The notes under the pieces are model-generated. The model searched no databases and was not told where the DNA came from. It worked only from the letters and a program-made list of their open reading frames with translations. The translations under genes were made by a program, and so were the position numbers. From the NCBI GenBank assembly GCA_000403945.1, contig APFI01000294.1, positions 1-10,894 of the forward strand: 10,894 bases of DNA, read 5' to 3'. The DNA comes from Desulfovibrio sp. Dsv1 (GTDB taxonomy: Bacteria; Desulfobacterota; Desulfovibrionia; Desulfovibrionales; Desulfovibrionaceae). Every line of letters starts with the position of its first letter. The stretch's first letter is position 1. This document shows, in pieces, positions 6,542 to 10,894 of this stretch.

Positions 6542-6577
6542 GCGCCCGCGCGGCAGACACGCGGGCATTTCCGAAAC
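6542..6577 (+). CRISPR. Degenerate second repeat-like hairpin (psi-repeat 2)
   Basis: GCCCGCG (6544-6550) and CGCGGGC (6560-6566) form a perfect 7-bp stem with a 9-nt loop. An 11-nt tail, ATTTCCGAAAC (6567-6577), follows. Stem position, tail length and the terminal GAAAC match the I-C repeat plan; the middle of the tail has drifted. Partnered with the element at 6487-6519, it would define the 3' end of a guide. Alone it would be only a GC-rich hairpin. Confidence 0.45.
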
Positions 6578-6613
6578 GGACGACGCCGGACCGGACATAT
6601 TCAGGAGGTTCGC

Positions 6614-7282
6614 ATGGCCTACGGCATAGCACTGCACGTCTGGGGTGAATATGCCTTATTCACACGACCGGAAACAAAATCTGAACGCATGTCTTATGAA
6701 GTTATAACTCCGTCAGCGGCGCGCGGCATTCTTGAATCTCTGCACTGGAAGCCAGCCATACGCTGGGTAATCGACAAATTGCATATCCTAAATCCTATCC
6801 GCTTTGATTCCATACGTCGAAACGAGCTGGCATGCAAAGGTTCGGCGAAAAATGCGGCCCAAGCCATGAAAAACATAACGCCGCTGCATATCTGCGTGGA
6901 GGATACACGACAGCAGCGGGCATCTCTGGTGCTGCGCCAAGTGGCCTATGTGATTGAAGGCCATTTTGAGCTGACGGACAAGGCCGGGCTAGGCGATAAC
7001 GCGGGCAAGCATCTGGACATCTTCACCCGCCGGGCCAGAGCCGGACAATGCTTTCACCGGCCCTGCCTGGGCTGCCGTGAGTTTCCCGCCCATTTCGCAT
7101 TGCTGGAAGACAACCTGCCGCCATCTCAACTGGCCCGCGACGCGCCACGCGATCTGGGCTGGATGTTCTATGACCTGGATTTCGCCCACGGCATGCGGCC
7201 CATTTTCTACCGCCCCCGCCTGAAGGGCGGCGTCATCGACGTGGCGGACTGCCCGCGCCGGTCCGGGGAGGCGCAAGCATGA
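6614..7282 (+). CDS. cas5c: Cas5c (Cas5d) pre-crRNA endoribonuclease and Cascade subunit
   Basis: The predicted 222-aa protein is the type I-C Cas5, which replaces Cas6: it cuts pre-crRNA at the base of the repeat stem and stays bound to the 5' handle. The N-terminus VWGEYALFTRPETKSERMSYEVITPSAARGI (long segment 9-39, quoted in parts: VWGEYALF, YEVITPSAARG) is family-typical. HWKP (44-47) holds H44 at the place of the catalytic tyrosine of Bacillus halodurans Cas5d. AGKH (130-133) holds the K132-H133 pair of the active site. ATG 6614 is preceded by AGGAGG (6603-6608); an in-frame ATG at 6476 is rejected because it reads through the CRISPR-like element and has no ribosome-binding site. It overlaps cas8c by ATGA. 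The leader of this mRNA holds two candidate substrates of the encoded enzyme. Confidence 0.9.
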   Translation: MAYGIALHVWGEYALFTRPETKSERMSYEVITPSAARGILESLHWKPAIRWVIDKLHILNPIRFDSIRRNELACKGSAKNAAQAMKNITPLHICVEDTRQQRASLVLRQVAYVIEGHFELTDKAGLGDNAGKHLDIFTRRARAGQCFHRPCLGCREFPAHFALLEDNLPPSQLARDAPRDLGWMFYDLDFAHGMRPIFYRPRLKGGVIDVADCPRRSGEAQA

Positions 7283-9012
7283 TTCTGAGCGAACTGACGG
7301 CTTTTTATCAGCGCATGCTGCGAGAGTCGGATACGGAATTGCCCCTGCCCGGCTACAACCGGGAACTGATCGGCTTTGTTCTGGTGCTGACGCCCCGGGG
7401 CGTTCTGCGCCGCATTCTGCTCCGCCTAGACGACAAGGGCAAAGCCCGGCCCCTGCTGGTGCCCGCGCCGCGAAAGCAGCCCGGTTCCGGCGTCAGCCCC
7501 AATCTTTTCTGGGACAACACCGGCTATCTGCTGGGCGTGGACGGCAAGGGCAAACCCGAGCGCAGCGCCAAAACATTCGCCGCCTTCCGGCAGGCTCACG
7601 AAGAACTGGCCCGTGACACCGGCAACGCTCGGCTCTATGCCGTGGCCGCTTTTCTGGAATCCTGGCGGCCCGAAATGTTTGCGGATCTGGACGTCGGCCC
7701 GCTTATTCTGAACAAAAACGGCGTCTTCCAGATTGAAGAAGACCAAGGCTTTTTACACGAGCAAGCCGACATCCGCCGCATCTGGGAGGCGCAACGCCGT
7801 GCCGGAGGGGAGGATCCAACCGGCATCTGTCTGGCGACGGGAAAAACCGCGCCCATTGCCCGCATCCATCCGCCCATCAGGGGCGTCAGCGGGGCCAATC
7901 CCACAGGCGCGGCCCTGGTGTCCTTCAACTGCGACGCCTTTGAATCCTACGGGAAAAGCCAGAGTTTCAACGCGCCCGTGAGCGGCGAGGCCGCCGAAGC
8001 CTATACCACGGCGCTGAACTTTCTGCTGCGAAAGGACAGCGGGCACTGCCTGCGCCTGGGTTCCACCAGCCTCGTTTTCTGGACGGAGCAGCCCGGCCCG
8101 GCGGAAAAAGTCTTTGCCTCCTGCCTGTTCTATGAGGACGGTGAGGCGCTGGAATGCGGCGCTGATACGGCTGAAGACCGGGAACTGCTGGGCAGGACGC
8201 GCGCTGTCCTGCGCGCCGCGCGTGACGGGAAAAAACCGGCGGACGCTGATCTGGCGGCCCTGCGCGCGGCGGAAACGCGCTTCTTCCTGCTGGGCCTGAA
8301 GCCCAACCAGGCCCGCTTGGGCGTCACAGTGTGGCAAATATCCTCGTTCGGGCAACTGCTGGAAAATCTTGGCCGCCATTACCATAATCTGGCCCTCGCG
8401 CCGCAGTACGCGAACGATCCGCCGCTGCCGCCGCTCTGGATGCTGCTGCGCGAGCTGGCCTCGCAGGGCAAAACGGAAAATATTCCGGCCGGCCTGGGCG
8501 ACGCCCTGTCCCGCGCGGTTCTCTCCGGCGGCCGCTATCCCAAGAATTTGTTGGCTATTGTCATGCAGAGCATCCGCGCGGACAAAAATATTTCCTATTT
8601 GCGCGCGGCGCTGCTCAAAGCCTTTCTGCTGCGCAACCATCCTTCACAAGGAGCCTGGACCATGGAACTTGACGAAAGCCGTAAAGATCTCCCCTATCTG
8701 TTGGGCAGACTGTTCGCCCTGCTGGAAAAAACGCAAAGCGACGCTGTGGGGGCGGTAGGCGCATCCATCAAGGATCGCTACATCGGCGCCGCTTCCGCCA
8801 CGCCGCTTCTGGTCTTTCCCCAACTGCTGCGCCTGGCCCAGCACCATATCGGCAAGGCGGACTACGGCAAATATAACGAAGACAGAATAGCCGGGGTCAT
8901 GCGGGACATCAGCGCTTTTCCGCCCCACCTGAGCCTGCCGGAACAGGGAGATTTCTTCATCGGCTATTATCACCAGCGCATCGCCAATTATCAGAAAAAG
9001 GAAAAGGAGTAA
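7279..9012 (+). CDS. cas8c: Cas8c (Csd1), large subunit of type I-C Cascade
   Basis: The predicted 577-aa subunit recognises the PAM and helps open target DNA. Family signatures are DNTGYLLG (79-86), CLATGK (184-189), RIHPPIRGVSGA (195-206), SFNCDAFESYGK (215-226) and NAPVS followed by YTTALNFLL (231-250). The cysteine-containing CLATGK segment and the FN.AF.SYG block are characteristic of Csd1. The length is usual for the family. ATG 7279 overlaps the cas5c stop as ATGA and is preceded by GGGGAGG (7265-7271). The C-terminal 116 residues are also read as a separate small subunit from an internal start (see 8662). cas7c follows after a 3-nt gap. Confidence 0.93.
   Translation: MILSELTAFYQRMLRESDTELPLPGYNRELIGFVLVLTPRGVLRRILLRLDDKGKARPLLVPAPRKQPGSGVSPNLFWDNTGYLLGVDGKGKPERSAKTFAAFRQAHEELARDTGNARLYAVAAFLESWRPEMFADLDVGPLILNKNGVFQIEEDQGFLHEQADIRRIWEAQRRAGGEDPTGICLATGKTAPIARIHPPIRGVSGANPTGAALVSFNCDAFESYGKSQSFNAPVSGEAAEAYTTALNFLLRKDSGHCLRLGSTSLVFWTEQPGPAEKVFASCLFYEDGEALECGADTAEDRELLGRTRAVLRAARDGKKPADADLAALRAAETRFFLLGLKPNQARLGVTVWQISSFGQLLENLGRHYHNLALAPQYANDPPLPPLWMLLRELASQGKTENIPAGLGDALSRAVLSGGRYPKNLLAIVMQSIRADKNISYLRAALLKAFLLRNHPSQGAWTMELDESRKDLPYLLGRLFALLEKTQSDAVGAVGASIKDRYIGAASATPLLVFPQLLRLAQHHIGKADYGKYNEDRIAGVMRDISAFPPHLSLPEQGDFFIGYYHQRIANYQKKEKE
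8662..9012 (+). CDS. cas11c: Cas11c small subunit, translated from internal start within cas8c
   Basis: An in-frame ATG at codon 462 of cas8c is preceded by AAGGAG (8648-8653) with an 8-nt spacer, a stronger signal than needed by chance inside a gene. The 116-aa product starts MELDESRKDLPYLLGRLFAL and contains KDRYIGAASATP and IGYYHQR near its end. These match the known Cas11c of Desulfovibrio vulgaris, which is made independently from inside cas8c and provides the helical small subunits along the Cascade belly. The family fact is established for type I-C; production here is inferred from the ribosome-binding site, the frame and the sequence resemblance. Confidence 0.85.
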   Translation: MELDESRKDLPYLLGRLFALLEKTQSDAVGAVGASIKDRYIGAASATPLLVFPQLLRLAQHHIGKADYGKYNEDRIAGVMRDISAFPPHLSLPEQGDFFIGYYHQRIANYQKKEKE

Positions 9013-9015
9013 GCC

Positions 9016-9885
9016 ATGTCCGCTCTTGCCAACCGTTATGAATTCGTGCTGTTGTTTGACGTGGAAAACGGCAATCCCAACGGCGACCCGGACGCGGGCA
9101 ACCTGCCCCGCCTTGACCCGGAAACCGGTTGTGGCCTGGTCACGGACGTCTGCCTGAAGCGCAAGATCCGCAATTACGTGGAACTGGCCCACAAGGGCGC
9201 GGAAGGCTTTAATATTTATATTCAGGAAAAAGCCGTGCTCAATCAGCGCCATGAGCGGGCGTACAAGGCCTGCGGCCTGGAACCAGACAAAAAGGAGAAG
9301 CGCCTGCCCAAGAAAGCGGAGGACGCCGCCCGCCTTACGGCCTGGATGTGCGCCAATTTCTACGACGTGCGCGCCTTCGGAGCCGTCATGAGTACGGAAA
9401 TCAACTGCGGTCAGGTGCGCGGCCCGGTACAGCTGGCCTTTGCCCGCAGTGTGGAACCCATTGTGCCGCAGGAAGTCAGCATCACCCGCATGGCCGTCAC
9501 CAATGAGAAGGATTTGGAAAAAGAACGCACCATGGGCCGCAAAGCCATTGTGCCCTACGGCCTCTACCGGGCCGAAGGCTATGTCTCCGCGCCATTTGCG
9601 GAAAAAACCGGCTTTAGCGAAGGAGATCTCGATCTGCTGTGGGAAGCGCTGGTCAACATGTTCGAGCACGATCACTCCGCCGCGCGCGGAAAAATGAGCG
9701 CGCGGAAACTGATTGTCTTCAAACATGCCAACCGCTTGGGCAACATGCCCGCGCACGCACTGTTTGAGCGCGTCACGGTAACGCGCAGGGATGCCGGATC
9801 CGGCCCGGCCAGAGCCTTCAGCGACTACGAGGTTCAGGTGCGGCGCGACGGCCTGGAATCCGTTGAAATTCAGGGGAAACTATAA
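9016..9885 (+). CDS. cas7c: Cas7c (Csd2), crRNA-binding backbone subunit
   Basis: The predicted 289-aa protein is the repeated RRM-fold subunit that coats the spacer part of the crRNA. The N-terminal block DVENGNPNGDPDAGNLP (15-31) with LVTDVCLKRKIRNYV (41-55) is the Csd2 hallmark. Other conserved parts are YDVRAFGAVMS (116-126), GQVRGPVQL (132-140), IVPYGLYRAEGYVSA (178-192) and FEHDHSAARG (216-225). The length is normal. AAGGAG (9004-9009), inside the end of cas8c, lies 6 nt ahead of ATG 9016. Packing with 3-nt and 17-nt gaps to its neighbours implies one transcript. Confidence 0.95.
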   Translation: MSALANRYEFVLLFDVENGNPNGDPDAGNLPRLDPETGCGLVTDVCLKRKIRNYVELAHKGAEGFNIYIQEKAVLNQRHERAYKACGLEPDKKEKRLPKKAEDAARLTAWMCANFYDVRAFGAVMSTEINCGQVRGPVQLAFARSVEPIVPQEVSITRMAVTNEKDLEKERTMGRKAIVPYGLYRAEGYVSAPFAEKTGFSEGDLDLLWEALVNMFEHDHSAARGKMSARKLIVFKHANRLGNMPAHALFERVTVTRRDAGSGPARAFSDYEVQVRRDGLESVEIQGKL

Positions 9886-9902
9886 ACCGAAGAGGCCCGC
9901 CC

Positions 9903-10532
9903 ATGGACGAAGCGGACTTTGTGCCTCTTTCCGCATTGCAGCACTATGCCTATTGCCCCCGGCAGTGCGCGCTGATCCACCTGGAACAAATCTGGGAGGA
10001 AAACAGCCATACCGCCGAGGGACGGCTCATGCACGAGCATGCCCACAGCGGGGAAAGCGCGGCGCGCGGCCAGGTCCGTCTTGTGACGAACCTGCCGTTG
10101 CGCTCCGTCCGCCTGGGTGTCAGCGGCAAGGCGGATGTGGTGGAATTCAGGCGTTGCGGCGGCGCATGGCGGCCCTTCCCCGTGGAATACAAAAAAGGCT
10201 CGCCGCGCGGGCATGCCGAAGCCGACGCCGTGCAGGTCTGCGCGCAGGCCGTCTGCCTTGAGGAAATGCTGGGAACGCCCGTCCCCGAAGCGGCGATCTT
10301 TTATGGCGTCCGGCGGCGCAGAAGCGTTGTGTCGCTCACGGAAGACTTGCGCCGGAAAAGCGCGGATATTGCCTTGGCCGTGCATGAGCTTTTCCGGAAC
10401 GGCAAAACACCGCTTCCGGAAAAACAGGGCCATTGCGCGGCATGCTCTCTTCAAAACGCCTGCATGCCCACTTTTGTGGAAGAATCTGTGCTGGCCACGC
10501 GTTATCTTGAAGCTCTGTGGAGAGAACCATGA
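9903..10532 (+). CDS. cas4: Cas4, RecB-like Fe-S nuclease for spacer acquisition
   Basis: The predicted 209-aa protein trims prespacers and helps select PAM and orientation together with Cas1-Cas2. Fe-S ligands are C18 (AYCPRQCALIH) and C178, C181, C187 (HCAACSLQNAC). The RecB nuclease motifs are GKAD (75-78) with D78, VEYKKG (94-99) with E95 and K97, and QVCAQ (111-115). H44 supplies the N-terminal histidine. All are intact, so the enzyme looks active. ATG 9903 follows AAGAGG (9890-9895) by 7 nt. The stop overlaps cas1 as ATGA. Confidence 0.95.
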   Translation: MDEADFVPLSALQHYAYCPRQCALIHLEQIWEENSHTAEGRLMHEHAHSGESAARGQVRLVTNLPLRSVRLGVSGKADVVEFRRCGGAWRPFPVEYKKGSPRGHAEADAVQVCAQAVCLEEMLGTPVPEAAIFYGVRRRRSVVSLTEDLRRKSADIALAVHELFRNGKTPLPEKQGHCAACSLQNACMPTFVEESVLATRYLEALWREP

Positions 10533-10894
10533 AACGCCACCTGAACACGCTTTTCGTGACCACGCAAAATACTTGGCTGTCTAAGGACGGCGAGTGTGTC
10601 AGTCTGCGCGCGGAAGGGCGGGAACTGGGAAAAGTTCCCATCCACACCATCGGGTCGCTGGTCTGCTTCGGGCAGGTCAGTTGCAGTTCCTTTCTGCTCG
10701 GCCATTGCGCCCAGAACGGCGTGGCCGTGTCCTGGCTCACGGAAAACGGGCGTTTCATGGCCGCAATGCATGGTCCCACCACGGGCAATGTGCTGCTGCG
10801 ACGTGAGCAGTACCGCAAAACGGACAGCGCGGAAGGACGGCGAGTGTGTCAGTCTGCGCGCGGAAGGGCGGGAACTGGGAAAAGTTCCCATCCA
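10529..10894 (+). CDS. cas1: Cas1 integrase, N-terminal part only; cut by window end and frame lost at 10833
   Basis: ATG 10529 overlaps the cas4 stop and is preceded by GGAGAG (10519-10524). The first 101 codons read a typical I-C Cas1 N-terminal domain: LNTLFVTTQNTWLSKDGE, a central FLLGHCAQNGVAVSWLTENG segment and NVLLRREQYRKTD. The usual protein is about 340 aa, and the catalytic Glu/His/Asp of the C-terminal domain would lie beyond the window. From 10833 the DNA repeats 10583-10644 but is read one base out of register, so codons 102-122 (GRRVCQSARG...) are not Cas1 sequence. If the repeat is an assembly error the gene is probably intact; if real, cas1 is disrupted. Confidence 0.85.
   Translation, partial: MKRHLNTLFVTTQNTWLSKDGECVSLRAEGRELGKVPIHTIGSLVCFGQVSCSSFLLGHCAQNGVAVSWLTENGRFMAAMHGPTTGNVLLRREQYRKTDSAEGRRVCQSARGRAGTGKSSHP
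10583..10644 (+). repeat. 62-bp direct repeat, copy 1 (inside cas1)
   Basis: This segment, starting AAGGACGGCGAG and ending TTCCCATCCA, recurs exactly at 10833-10894. In this copy it is read in the normal cas1 frame (codons 19 onward). It includes a hairpin, GGGAACT (10620-10626)/AGTTCCC (10633-10639), with a 6-nt loop. Confidence 0.95.
10833..10894 (+). repeat. 62-bp direct repeat, copy 2 (at window end)
   Basis: This is an exact copy of 10583-10644 at a distance of 250 bp, which is not a multiple of three. It runs to the very last base of the window, so its full extent is unknown. The flanks differ (CT before copy 1, GG before copy 2). Its position at the sequence end favours a contig-end artefact, but a tandem duplication is possible. 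Confidence 0.95.

Larger units (their letters stand above)
6487..6577 (+). ncRNA. Predicted creR-like Cas-regulating guide RNA (psi-repeat, spacer, psi-repeat)
   Basis: Two repeat-like hairpins flank a spacer-like segment of about 22-24 nt beginning AATTATTGGGCTTG at 6520. If Cas5c cut at both stem bases (after 6508 and 6566), it would release a guide of about 58 nt with a standard 11-nt handle. The 5' part of the spacer matches a TTC-flanked site beside the cas5c operon promoter (6324-6337). Known CreR RNAs use partial complementarity of this kind to direct their effector to repress cas promoters without DNA cleavage. No separate promoter is obvious, so the guide may be cut from the cas5c mRNA leader. 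Alternatives are a decayed array remnant, or a long-range stem between 6324-6337 and 6520-6533 in read-through RNA. Confidence 0.65.

Noticed and set aside
6487..6577. A normal CRISPR array
   Set aside because: There are only two non-identical repeat-like units and one short spacer. The true I-C array normally lies beyond cas2, outside this window.
6476..6613. N-terminal extension of Cas5c from ATG 6476
   Set aside because: It would translate the CRISPR-like hairpins, lacks a ribosome-binding site, and ATG 6614 has AGGAGG.
8644..9756. Minus-strand open frame (370 aa) spanning the cas8c/cas7c junction
   Set aside because: It lies antisense to two clear cas genes and has no ribosome-binding site or recognisable domain.
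1..10894. tRNA, rRNA, insertion sequence or prophage genes
   Set aside because: No tRNA-like fold, transposase reading frame, terminal inverted repeats or phage genes were seen on either strand.

Overview
This window is high-G+C bacterial chromosomal DNA carrying most of a type I-C (Dvulg-type) CRISPR-Cas locus. The I-C gene order, the Cas11c-type internal gene, the DUF3179 protein and the codon use suggest a Desulfovibrio-like member of the Desulfovibrionaceae. That assignment is an inference; no rRNA or other marker gene is present.

Layout: (1) Positions 1-157 hold the 5' end of an unidentified minus-strand reading frame that leaves the window. (2) 389-2553 is a plus-strand pair: an RmlD-type NAD(P)-dependent sugar reductase and an exported DUF3179 protein, coupled by a TTGA overlap. 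(3) 2581-3856 is a minus-strand pair: an HD-domain hydrolase and a short protein resembling the C-terminal part of a SAM methyltransferase. (4) 4009-6318 is cas3, divergent from the HD gene. (5) 6319-6613 is a 295-bp non-coding gap. (6) 6614 to the end is the packed effector/adaptation operon cas5c-cas8c(with internal cas11c)-cas7c-cas4-cas1, with cas1 cut by the window end. cas2 and the CRISPR array are not in the window.

The most interesting region is the gap between cas3 and cas5c. At 6487-6519 it holds one 33-nt element with I-C repeat features: GTC at the 5' end, a 6-bp stem, and an 11-nt TGGATTGAAAT handle. A short spacer-like segment follows, then a second, more degenerate hairpin at 6542-6577 ending in CGAAAC. 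The first 14 nt of the spacer-like segment match 13 of 14 positions on the opposite strand just after the cas3 stop codon (6324-6337). The match starts exactly at the handle/spacer boundary. The single mismatch is at position 6, which type I effectors flip out, and the site is preceded by TTC, the I-C PAM. The site lies directly upstream of, or inside, the best promoter candidates for the cas5c operon. This is the architecture of a CreR-type Cas-regulating guide RNA: a mini-CRISPR whose limited complementarity would let Cascade repress its own promoter without Cas3 cleavage. Here it also sits in the leader of the mRNA for Cas5c, the I-C processing nuclease, so processing could be coupled to expression.

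The last 62 bases (10833-10894) repeat 10583-10644 exactly, inside cas1 but out of frame. This is either a contig-end assembly artefact or a real 250-bp tandem duplication that would break cas1.
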